DNA from: Amphirosellinia nigrospora
Taxonomy: Eukaryota; Ascomycota; Sordariomycetes; Xylariales; Xylariaceae
Assembly: GCA_004123355.1 (NCBI GenBank)
Contig: SCHM01000003.1
Span: forward strand, 62,001 to 126,000
Direction of reading: 5' to 3'
DNA: 64,000 bases
Positions 46,524-56,341 of this stretch are shown here, piece after piece (positions within the stretch are counted from its first letter, which is position 1; each line of letters begins with the position of its first letter). Under the pieces are notes generated by a model. That model was not told the DNA's origin, did not search any database, and saw only the letters and a program-made list of their open reading frames with translations. The translations under genes and the position numbers were made by a program.

Positions 46524-48822
46524 TTACGCGAGATCGTAGTCTGCTGAATAATCTGTCGTGTCGTAGCTATACGCGCTCTGGTCTACATAAGCAGACTGGT
46601 CCACATATGCAGATTGGTCGACATAGGCGGACTGGTCGATGTATGCACTCTGATCGACGGTTGCGCTCTGGTCTACGTAGGCACTTTGGTCGATATACGC
46701 GGACTGGTCGACGTACGCGGATTGATCGACGTATGCCGACTGGTCGACATAGGCGCTCTGATCAATGTAGGCTGACTGATCTACGTACGCGCTCTGATCG
46801 ACATAAGCAGACTGGTCCACGTATGCAGATTGGTCGACATAGGCGGACTGGTCGACGTATGCGCTCTGATCAACGGTTGCGCTCTGGTCTATATAGGCGC
46901 TTTGGTCCACCGTAGCATTCTGGTTGACGTATGAACTCTGTTCTATGTATGCGGATTGATCTACGGTCGCGTTCTGGTTCACCACAGAGCTTTGGTCGAT
47001 GTAGGCGCTCTGATCGATATAAGCACTCTGGTCCACCGTCGTGTTCTGATTGACGTATGAGCTCTGATCTACGTATGCGGATTGGTCTACCGTCGTGTTT
47101 TGGTTCACTACGGAGCTTTGGTCGACGTAGGTGCTCTGGTCTACTGATGTGTTCTGGTTGACGTATGTGCTTTGGTCGATATACGTGCTCTGGTCTATAT
47201 TCGCAGACTGGTCCACGGTTGTATTTTGATTGACGTATGTTCCTTGGTCCATGTAGACGTTCTGGGTCACGTACGTATTCTGCTCCGCCGGCGCCGTGCT
47301 CGTCGTGGTCCCCGTGTTAGCGTACGACTCGGTCGTCACGGGCGCGTCCCTAGACTCCGCAGCATAGGATTGAGTGCCACTAGTGCTAGTAACTGTGGTA
47401 GAGTCGTATGTGGTCGTGGATGTATCAACTGCATAGCTCGTGGAGTTCCCGTACATGCTCGTGTCGGTTGTGGCGAAGTTTTGCTCCGTCCCTCCGCCGG
47501 TGGTCGGGTTTCCTGTCGCTCCTGTGTGTCCTGATGGGTTCAAAGCATTGGGATCTGCGCCTGTATGTTCCCAGCTGGCCCCGCCTTGTTGGGCGTACGG
47601 ATCATGCCCAGTCGCTGTGTGCGCACCGGATTCATGCCCAGCTGCTGCGTGTGCACCGGATTCATGCCCACCACCTCCCATTCCGCCTCCTATACCGGCA
47701 CCAATAACGGCACCTACAACTGCACCTATGCCTGCAGCTGCAGCAGCGTGACCTCCAGCGCCTTCATACTGGCCTCCTCCTCCTCCTCCTCCTCCCATCG
47801 GCATCGGTCCAGGCCCCATTGGCATCGGCGGCCGCATAGGTTGAGGTTGGAATGCGGGCCCCGGAAAGCCGGGTCTTGGGCCAAAGCCTTGAGCGGGCAT
47901 GGGCATGGGCTGCCCAGGCATTCCCATTTGAATCGGTCGTGGTGGCATATAACCCACCGTAGCCATGACTTGCCCCTGGTGCATTTGATGTGCTGCCATT
48001 TGTTGGTGCATGACCGGTTGTGCCATAGCTGGTTGTGGTGCATGATATGCTGCTGCCCCTGAATGCGCCACATGATGTGCTCCTGAATGCGGCGCTGCGT
48101 GTGGTGCGCTATGTGCCGGTGAATGTACTATATAGTGTGTCCCCGGATGCGCAACGGAGTGTCCTCCCCTTGGTGGGTTACTTGATGAGCCACAGAGTGC
48201 ACTACGGAATGCCCTGCTTGATGTCCACCTGAGTGTGCCACTGAATGAGCCGCTACCGAATGAGCTCCTCCTGAATGTGCCGGTTGATGTGGCAGCATGC
48301 CCAGCAGTACCATGCCCACCATGACCGCCATGCAGTTTACCAGCTCCCGCCGCACCTAAGCCTACTACCCCAGCAAGCGAGCCCATTTTCTGCTTCGTCC
48401 ATTCCTCGATCTTCTCCTTGCCTTCATGTGCGAGCACTGCCGTGGCCAAGCCACCCACTAGACCTGCCCCCATCCCAGCCATGGGACTCTTGGTCATTTT
48501 GCCAAAGAAGCTAGTTTTGGTCTTTGTAGGCTGAACAGGGGCTGGCGAAGAGGTAGGGACCATTGGGGGAGGGGCGAATGCGGGCTTGCCATTACTGGGG
48601 TCCGCCGGGTTGTAGTGTGGAATATGCGGTATTTGAGGCCCCGGCGCGTTGGCCGCATGTGCTGAGGGCTGGTATGGCGGGTGAGGGGACGGGAGCTCAC
48701 GGGGTTTGCGCTGGCGTTGGGTACGGGTGTCCAAAAGCCTGGCTATAAGAACCGACCGACGCGCGTGATGATGATGACTGAGGGTTGTGAGGCATGCGAG
48801 ATGGGCGGCGATGGTAAGCCAT
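46524..48822 (-). CDS. Low-complexity His/Gly/Pro-rich protein with C-terminal hexapeptide repeats
   Basis: The proposed start is the ATG at 48,822 (MAYHRRPSRMPHNPQSSSSR), which joins the long frame if one C is added to a C4 run (plus-strand G4, 48,701-48,704). Order: Pro/His-rich N terminus; SFFGKMTKSPMAGMGAGLVG and LAHEGKEKIEEWTKQKMGSL, a short conserved-looking block; a His-Ser-Ala-rich part (HSPAHSAPHAAPHSGAHH); Met/Pro/Gly-rich repeats; a glycine-zipper-like AAAAAGIGAVVGAVIGAGIG; a Ser/Thr-rich linker; then about 40 hexapeptides of the DQSAYV type. Between about 48,168 and 48,290 the His-rich pattern continues in another frame (AHSVAAHSVAHSGG), so two compensating indels probably flank it. 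No signal peptide and no enzyme domain. Function unknown; it may be a structural or assembly-forming protein. Confidence 0.6.
46566..47285 (-). repeat. 18-bp coding minisatellite, about 40 copies (hexapeptide [DN]Q[SN]xxV)
   Basis: About 40 consecutive six-residue units. Those near the C terminus are almost identical (DQSAYV or DQSAYI, with DQSATV); those farther N-terminal alternate with NQNTTV, NQNATV and DQSSVV. Gln at position 2 is invariant, and a Val or Ile (rarely Met) closes nearly every unit. The DNA copies are less alike than the protein because codons vary at silent sites (GTCGACATAGG against GTCTACGTAGG), so the protein pattern looks selected. The period of six with a regular aliphatic position fits a beta-solenoid or amyloid-like stack (inference). 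Confidence 0.85.
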
Positions 48823-50194
48823 GAGCAGTGTGACTGTAGGCTTGTTGAGGACCGTGGCCTGCGCGGCCGTGAAAGGTCGACGATGAAGTCAACGGGTGAG
48901 GTTGCTGGGAAACAGGTGACTGTTGACCTAGCTCAAGCTCGAGAATGCGGCCGTGAGACCATCATGTCTTGGCGATGAGTTCGTGATGGTTTGCGAGTGT
49001 GGCCTGCTCGTGGCAGCGGCATATGCCTGCATCGTCTGGAAGCCATCTCAACATTCGCTCTGGGCTTGCTTGCTTGACCGAACTAGGATCTCGAGTTCCC
49101 GCGGCGCCGAGCGAAGACCTACACTTATTTAAAGGGTTGCCTCCCGTGCCGCCAAGTCAGCCCGCATTGCGGCTGAAGGTAGCATGTGTCACCGACTGTC
49201 TGGTACAGGCCGATTTCGAGGTTCTTTCCCCTCCATGCGGTACCGGGCTGTCTGCTACTCCATGTCCTTTTCGTGCATCTTAGTGTAGTCCATCGTTAGC
49301 GCGATGCTCGCTATCGATCTTAATCTAGCGTACTGGTAGATATCCTCAGACTGGTCCGCGGCGAGTCTGCCTTGTGTCCCAAGGTTGCCAAGCGAGCCAA
49401 GCCAACCTAGATTTTCAGCTGGATGCATGGCACCGAGACCAGGGAGCGAGGTTTCAGTCTTTCCAGTCTGCGTTGGCCGAGGGCTTCGTCAACCGGATCC
49501 CGCACCTTCAATTGGCTTATATTCATTCAGTAGTATACATTAGTGTGAAGCGGGGTTCGACATTTGACGAGAATGTGGCGGGGCGACACAATATTTTCAA
49601 GCCATAACGGCCATACTCAGCAACCTCCAGCAGTGGCCTAGTGTGAGTCTCATCAGTTTCATTAGACTTCCACGCTTACTAGAGCCGCAGGGTACACGAA
49701 AAGCGTGTCATCTCCAATAGTTAGATTATCGCCTTTGTTGATTAATTTGAGAAGGTATTAGTGGGATGGCATGGCATTGGTGAGATGCATAAACATGGTT
49801 CAAGGATGACCTCAATGATGGGTGTGGCTCAATTGATCGTGAATCACGCCTACAGTATGTATGTACTCCATAGATAGCAACCACCTTCAGCCGCCACTTT
49901 CACTTTCACACGCCACGCCATCCATCTGAAAATGAGCTGCTTCATATGATCGATGATGACATTTTCCAGACCGGTGCTTCACAATTCAAATGGGGCATAG
50001 AATGGCGGGTGTGCCATAATTTTCATCTCCTTTTACCTAATAGGTACCAGCTCATTGGGGTTTAGTCAACTACCGCATTTAGCCATATTCAGGAACTTCA
50101 AACAAGCATTGCCAAGTTCGCCCAGTTTTGGAGGGTCATGACGTCCATCGGCCGTTAAGTGGGGAAAGCCGCCAGCCAACGGTTCTAAGGTTAG

Positions 50195-50237
50195 TCTAGC
50201 ATCTGTCTAGCATCTGTCTAGTATCTGTCTAGTACAC
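50195..50237. repeat. 11-bp tandem repeat, about 4 units
   Basis: TCTAGCATCTG twice (50,195 and 50,206), then TCTAGTATCTG (50,217) and a partial TCTAGTACAC. Confidence 0.7.
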
Positions 50238-50740
50238 ATCATATCGTGATCCCGCAAACACAGACCAGTACAGAGTAATTGGATATCGTACGTACTGTAC
50301 AGTGCCGACTGTAATGTCTATAATGCACACAAAATGCCCGTCAGCGGCCGGCAACGCGGCACCACAAAAGCACAAAAGCACAAAGGGAGCTGCCTAGGTA
50401 CCTACAAGCAGCTAGCCCATCCCCTGTCTTTACCCGTCCGTGTACTAGCATCTCTCTATTCCTTTGAAAAGTGACGTCAACACGGTACTTGAAGTAGAGC
50501 GGCTCAGACAACGATACACATGCAGGATACACATGCAGGATACGACCTTGGCCGCCGTACCATGATGCTTGCAATATCGGCGATGAAGGTAACCCGAAAC
50601 CATATGTGGTAAGGGCAGAGTAGCAAGGTCGGTAGTGCCCAGGTACTATATATCCAGTCACTTTCTTCACTTTCGCTCTCTCGTCTTCCTTCATCCGACT
50701 CATCAACTCACCAAGGTTCTCGCCAGATCCTCCCTCCCTT

Positions 50741-50767
50741 CCTACCTACCTACCTACCTACCTACCT
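50741..50767. repeat. (CCTA)n microsatellite
   Basis: An uninterrupted run of CCTA/TACC tetranucleotides lies 100 bp upstream of the PAP2 gene start. The same ACCT core recurs in the promoters at 34,080 and 37,765. Confidence 0.8.
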
Positions 50768-50865
50768 GGTAGTACCGGTGCACTCATCGGTCAACACCGA
50801 TACGACTTCGACAAAGGCCATCGGAGAACATTCCCATATAATAATATTTATTACGATAAGCAGCC

Positions 50866-52191
50866 ATGGGCTTTTTCAACCGTCGAGGCCGCGAAGGCGC
50901 TGACCCCAATCACGTAAAGGGACGAAGAAGAGTCGGCGTGCAGCCAGCACTTACAGCATGGCCACGCGCCCGTCATTTGGCCAGTGGCTAAAAGTGACAT
51001 GGGTTGATATCGTTTTGTCGTTATGGGCGTTTGGGCCTAGGGGTTGGTTGTCCTAACATATCAATTGGAGTCTTACCTGAACTAACTGCCTACTCTTATT
51101 TAGATCTATGAAGCGCCGCCCGCGCCTAATCGTTCGTTTGCCGTCACTTTCACCGATGGCGAAGTTGTGTATCCCAGTTCGCATACCCATTGCGAAAAAA
51201 TCATTCCCATTTGGCTGGCAGCATTTCTAGCCGCCATCATCCCGATTCTCGCTATTCTCATCATGCAAATTCGCGTTCGCTCATTCTGGGATGTCAACAA
51301 CGGCATTATTGGCCTGCTATACTCTCTAATCGGAGCCGCCGTCTTTCAGGTCTTCGTCAAGTTCCTCATTGGCGGTCTTCGCCCTCACTTCCTCGACGTA
51401 TGCAAGCCCGATATCAACCTAGCCAAAAACCAGGCCCTTGACGCCTCGGGCTTCCACCAAATCTACTTTACCGCCGATATTTGCACCGGTGACCGCAAAG
51501 AGATCAACGACTCGCTAGAGTCTATGCCGTCTGGGCACACCACAGCCGCATTTGGTGGATTCGTGTACCTCTACCTCTACCTGAACGCCAAGTTGAAGGT
51601 GTTCTCCAACTATCACGCTCCCATGTGGAAGCTCATTGTTATCTACATCCCCATTCTCGGCGCTGTTCTCATCGGAGGCGCCCTTACAATCGACGAGTAC
51701 CACAACTGTAAGTGAAGCTAATACTCGATCTATCATCTACTAGTAGTAGGTGGCAACCGAGATTATAGACAGACAACTAACCACTTCTCTTGCAGGTACG
51801 ATGTATTTGCTGGTGCAGTCATCGGCACTGTCTTCGCCTTCTCGGCTTACCGAATGTGCTATGCCTCCATCTGGGATTGGCGATGGAACCACATCCCTCT
51901 CAACCGTTCCCAGTCCCACCCATACGGCCACGGCGGCGGCGAACTCTCGGATGCTTTGTGGACCCGACAAGCTGGGGATCTGGCTCCTCGTCGTTCCACG
52001 ATAAGCACGCCACGAATGGAAACGACATGTACGGCTCCGGCGGCGCAGGCCCTGGCATTCCTCGCAAAGCAGTTCCCCACGGCCACGAGCGAGTGAGGAA
52101 ATGGTCTAACTTAACATCGAGACCTCTCACGTTTCACGAGCTACGAACGATCAATTGTAAACTCATGCACAAAATTCCAATCTGGATTTGA
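50866..52191 (+). CDS. PAP2-family lipid phosphate phosphatase (DPP1-like)
   Basis: Integral membrane phosphatase that removes phosphate from phosphatidate or diacylglycerol pyrophosphate. Exon 1 50,866-51,042 (MGFFNRRGREGADPNHVKGR; RPSFGQWLKVTWVDIVL), intron 51,043-51,103, exon 2 51,104 to about 51,708, intron to 51,795, exon 3 from 51,796. Motif 1 KFLIGGLRPHF, motif 2 MPSGHTTAAFGGF, motif 3 reduced to DEYHNWYDVFAGAVIGTVFA with the His and Asp kept. Several membrane spans (IIPIWLAAFLAAIIPILAIL; VIYIPILGAVLIGGAL). One-base losses seem to occur near 50,932, twice between 51,010 and 51,035, at the second donor (GG reduced to G at 51,708) and in G4 at 51,974-51,977. The exact C terminus is therefore uncertain (52,096 or 52,191). 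Splice signals are otherwise good. Confidence 0.75.
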
Positions 52192-52986
52192 TTTTTTTTC
52201 TTTATCAACGTTAATGATACCGCAAACGCATTCAGAGTGACCGGAGTCGGCCACGGAGTTCATGGTGGATATGCATGTATGAAGAATTCTGGCATCTGTA
52301 CGATAAAAGATATCAGGTGTAATATATTAATAATCTACTTCGACTTCATCCGTCTGGACACTGTGACGTGAAATACGAAGTGCTATCAAGTCCGCCACAA
52401 CTCTTCATCTTCGAGGGCAACACAATCTCAATACATTCGTTTCTTATAATCATTGGAGCGCATATACCATATCCCCATTTTACACTTCACCCTGACTATG
52501 TTCCACTTTACCCCATATTCTCCCCGCATCGCCAAGTCATTTTGGTGGGCATTTGTCTACTGCTCAAGGTGTCAGATCATCATGTTCCCCGCATGCTTTG
52601 ATGGTAGTACTCAACTCGGAGTGATATCCGTGTCTTGCGGTTTTGAGTATAGCACTCGATAATTCGCATCCAAATATATAGCCTTTCACAGTCATGACCG
52701 GCAAGAACTGCACCGGATGGTATCTCCGTTCTGCTATCATAGGTGGAGTTATCTTGCGACAAGGGTCGTTATATTCCTTTCTTTACGTGAAAAGCAGGTG
52801 CCCTGTCAAAAAGATGGATTCTGTAGCCTCCGTACTGGGTTGAAGCCCTATCTACCTATAGATGTTGCTACCAACCATTGGTACCTGGGTTTATATAGGA
52901 AATATAAAGGCCCGCGCGCATCACGCAGTTGAGATGGAGCTGTAGTGTTGACGATAGACCGAACTCATTCTTCAGGTTCTACCCGG
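52192..52986. other. Intergenic: PAP2 3' side and GH43 promoter
   Basis: No gene is seen; several frames of 60-77 residues overlap each other without family resemblance. The right end holds a TATA box for the GH43 gene. Confidence 0.45.
52903..52909 (+). promoter_or_regulatory. TATA box of the GH43 gene
   Basis: TATAAAG lies 84 bp upstream of the signal-peptide ATG at 52,987, supporting that start. Confidence 0.5.
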
Positions 52987-55154
52987 AATGCGGTCCTCTC
53001 TCCTATCGGTGGCGCTGGCTGCCTATGCGTCATAGCGAGTACCATCCCTCGACCCAGACCACTAATGCCAAAGTCTATCGCAGCAGACGCATACGAAGGC
53101 TACGCCTTTGTGTACTTTACCGGAGACAGCAAAGCTGGAGAGAATATACATCTTGCTATGAGTAATGGGAATAACGCGCTAGACTGGGTTGAAGTGAATG
53201 GCGGCCAGCCTATTCTCACTTCTACAGCCGGTACCAAGGGTCTCCGAGACCCGTTCATTATTCGGGCTCATGATGGGTCGAACTTCTACCTCCTCGCTAC
53301 GGATCTCTCAATCGGCTCGGGCACGTCTTGGGACTCTGCAGTTCGTCAAGGGAGTCGTTATCTCGAGATCTGGGAGACGGCAGATCTGGTTACTTGGTCG
53401 GCGCAACGGCATGTCCTCGTTTCTCCTGCCACGGCAGGTAACACGTGGGCGCCTGAAGCGTACTACGACGATGAACTCGGCGAGTATGTAGTCTTCTGGG
53501 CATCTTCACTATACGCAGAAAACGATCCCAACCATACCGGGTCGTCTTACCATCGCATGATGTACGCGACGACGAGTGACTTCGTGTCATTTAGCGAAGC
53601 CGAGGTCTGGCAAGATGCGGGCACTTCACGCATCGATTCGACAGTTCTTGAGTATAATCACGTATATTACCGCTTCACGAAAGACGAGGGTGCCGTAACA
53701 GGCTGCAAGGATATCATTGAGGAAAGTAGCGCAACATTAACCGCGCAAGTATCGTCTTGGAAGTCAATCTCGACGTGCATTGGGACGAATGCTGGCACAA
53801 GTGCAGTCGAAGGGCCAACTATATTCAAATCCAACCCGAACGACGTTCACGGTAGCAAATTCTACCTCTTTGTAGATGAGTACACAAGTCGGGGATACAT
53901 ACCACTTGAGACGACGGATATTTCGAACCCCAGCTGGCAAGTCTCTAGTTCGTTCAAGCTCCCAACGACACCACGACATGGGACAGTGATCCCCATCACG
54001 GCCGCTGAGTTGTCCCATATCAATTCGTCCTACAAGAAAACAGCTCGCGAGATAACGAAGAGAGACAGTCCAGTTCTGACAGGCTATAATGCCGACCCAA
54101 ACATCGCCGTCTTTGGCGATACGTATTACATTTATCCTACGACTGACGGATATCCGGGTTGGGGCAGCCAGACCTTTTATTCGTGGAAGTCGGTCAGTAC
54201 CTCCTTCATATCTCACAATATTATTAATATAAGAGAGATGCTGACGACTAAAACTTCAGACTGATTTAGCGAGATGGACTCGTTCCTCACAGCCATTCCT
54301 AACTTTGAATGGGACTAGCGGCAATGTACCATGGGCGACAGGAGTAAGCTGACCCCGAATACTCTAGTTTCAACAATGACCAACTAATATTCTTAGACTG
54401 CCTGGGCCCCTACAATCATTGAGCGGAACGGAAAATATTTTTTCTACTTCAGCGGTCAGAATCCAACGTACAATAGGAAGACAATTGGGTAGCCGTTGCC
54501 TCGTCGCCTGAAGGCCCATTCTCGCACAACTAGATGCCATGATACTGAACAATGAGGCTCTCACTTCTGGTCAGGCGATTGACCCGGCGGCGTTCTTGGA
54601 TCCCAATACTGGCAAGTATTACCTATACTGGGAAATGGGTAAGTCGAATTCGCTGTCATACAACTAGCACACCTTCAAGATTTCAAATACTCATCACACA
54701 GCAGATCTCCTTTAATGGCGGAATTAAGTGATGACATGATCTCCATCAAAGCCTCAACTCTACGTGCACCCACAGACTTGACGGATTTCCGCGAGGTTCA
54801 TTCATGATATACCGCAAGGGCTATATCACTTTACCTACTCGATCGACGACACCGGATCGGAGAATTACCGCATAGGCTACGCGACAGCAACGTCGGCTGT
54901 AGGCCCATTCACATATCGCGTGTGATCCTGCAAAAAGACGAATCGATGGGCATCCTTGCGACTGGCCATAACTCCATCGTTAATGTGCCCGGACAGACGA
55001 CTGGTATATTGCGTACCATCGCTTTGCGATTCCTAACGGCAGCGGCACTATGCGTGAGACTACGATCGATCGACTCTACTTTGACGAGGAGACGGGTTTG
55101 ATCGTCCCTGTCATCCCAACTTTGACGAGCGTGCCGCCGTTAGCAGAGGCATGA
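52987..55154 (+). CDS. Secreted two-module GH43 glycosidase (arabinosidase/xylosidase type)
   Basis: Start chosen at ATG 52,987, giving a signal peptide MRSSLLSVALAAYAS; one missing C (CC to C) then links it to the long frame. Module 1 (53,090-54,030): GYAFVYFTGDS, GLRDPFIIRAHDGSNFYLLA, APEAYYDDELGEYVVFWASS, RIDSTVLEY, and EGPTIF with the likely acid Glu. Module 2 (54,080-55,140): NADPNIAVFGDTYYIYPTTD, WAPTIIERNGKYFFYFSGQN, AIDPAAFLDPNTGKYYLYWE, FTYSIDDTGSENYRIGYATA, TGHNSIVNV. Both five-bladed propeller modules keep DP and other GH43 landmarks; such enzymes strip arabinose or xylose from plant cell walls. Introns 54,193-54,259, 54,344-54,396 and about 54,639-54,704. At least six one-base losses in module 2 (for example GGG at 54,487-54,489); the EGSF acid motif is read only in a neighbouring frame. 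Either error or decay. Confidence 0.7.
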
Positions 55155-55682
55155 TGATGCCAGTCGCGATTTCAGTTGGCAATGCTATTAAGCTTAATTA
55201 GTATTAGAGTTACGAAATATGAAAATCCTGTTGCTATGCAAAACTTTAATCGTATATAGTCAATTAACCAGTTTCATATGTCGTATACCTAGAAAATTTA
55301 TTTCCAGAGCGCCGTTTTTCCTGTCGCTAGACAAGACAAAGAAATATAACTTAAAACAATCGAATTAACTGAGGCTTACTTAAAACTAAGGAATTATTCT
55401 CTGCATGATATTTGATTATTTCTCTGTAATCCCTTGTTTTATATTTGCCTTTTGTTCCTACTACGATACAATTCATAGTGCCGAAACAATGAACAAAGGT
55501 AAATCAAGACAAGGTTATTGATGAGTTGAGTACTTAAGCAGAAACCATGATGAGCATCTAGCCAAACCTATAGCTACACATCACCATAATTTAAACTTTG
55601 AACATTAAGCGATATTTACCAACTTTAAAATTTTCATCAACTATCATACAACACCATATCCAACATACCTCCAACGTCCAAC
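55155..55682. other. AT-leaning intergenic gap
   Basis: About 530 bp, promoter side of the TPR gene; no features are recognised. Confidence 0.4.
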
Positions 55683-56341
55683 ATGGCGTCTAGGAAAGCG
55701 CTCAAAATCAAGGCATTCGACCTTACCCCAACGAAAAGATAGAAAATCTGGGTGAAGTGAAATCCCTCCTTCTCCGCGCCGGGCTGAGGATCCAGCGCGC
55801 GAAAACCTTTGGCGCGCGTCGCGAAGATTGGTTGGAGACCTATGATCTCGTCAAAGAGGCGTTAACCATGGCAGCAGATGCTCACGCTTGCGATCAGGCC
55901 CTCACACCGCTGGCAACGTGCTACTTTTACAAGGGACACGTTCTCCTCGGGCTGGGGGAAACGGAGAGAGCCTATACGGCGTACCAGAAAGCGGCCCTGT
56001 CAAAACCCCACTCGTTAACCGATTACCCATCCGTACAGCAGGCTGACGACCTCTCGAAAGAGTTGAGAGATAAGCTCGGAAAGGGCATGGCGCCCTGGAA
56101 CGAGCCCCAGGGCCCCAGTTCTGATCATCGCTACAACGATGGAGAACAGAATGACAGCTTTACTGTTCCTCACGTCGATGAGCTCCCGCTCCTCGTCACA
56201 AAGGCGAGCAAAAGGCTAGTAACTCAATCTTTAGTTGTCCGCCAGGGGCCGAGAGACAACGCTCCGATGAGACTCCTGGTCTTAACTAAGAGGGTTTATC
56301 ATGCATTTTTTACGCAGCTAACTTCGAGTATAGAATCCTAA
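55683..56341 (+). CDS. Small TPR-like protein
   Basis: Start at ATG 55,683: MASRKALKIKAFDLTP, joined to NEKIENLGEVKSLLLRAGLR if one C is added to the C4 run at 55,726-55,729. The middle is helical with a tetratricopeptide-like pair: DWLETYDLVKEALTMAADAH and CYFYKGHVLLGLGETERAYT followed by AYQKAALSKPHS. The tail after about residue 130 is polar and not recognisable. No signal peptide. Such short TPR proteins are common orphans in filamentous fungi; the partner is unknown. Confidence 0.5.

Larger units (their letters stand above)
48823..50865. other. 2-kb intergenic with small tandem repeats
   Basis: Promoter regions of two divergent genes (repeat protein leftwards, PAP2 phosphatase rightwards). 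No gene is recognised: frames at 48,999-49,283, 49,374-49,607 and 50,341-50,706 have no known relatives. Besides the two repeats listed separately, ATACACATGCAGG is repeated twice near 50,513-50,540. Confidence 0.45.

Noticed and set aside
46566-47285. CRISPR-like array (regular repeats)
   Set aside because: The period is 18 bp with no spacers and lies in one long open frame; it is a coding minisatellite.
50341-50706. 121-residue minus-strand frame as a gene
   Set aside because: Lies over the promoter region with tandem repeats; no similarity or start context.
11365-55154. Programmed ribosomal frameshifting as the cause of the many frame changes
   Set aside because: Sites lack a shared slippery motif or direction, occur in unrelated genes and at splice donors, and many sit in plain homopolymers.
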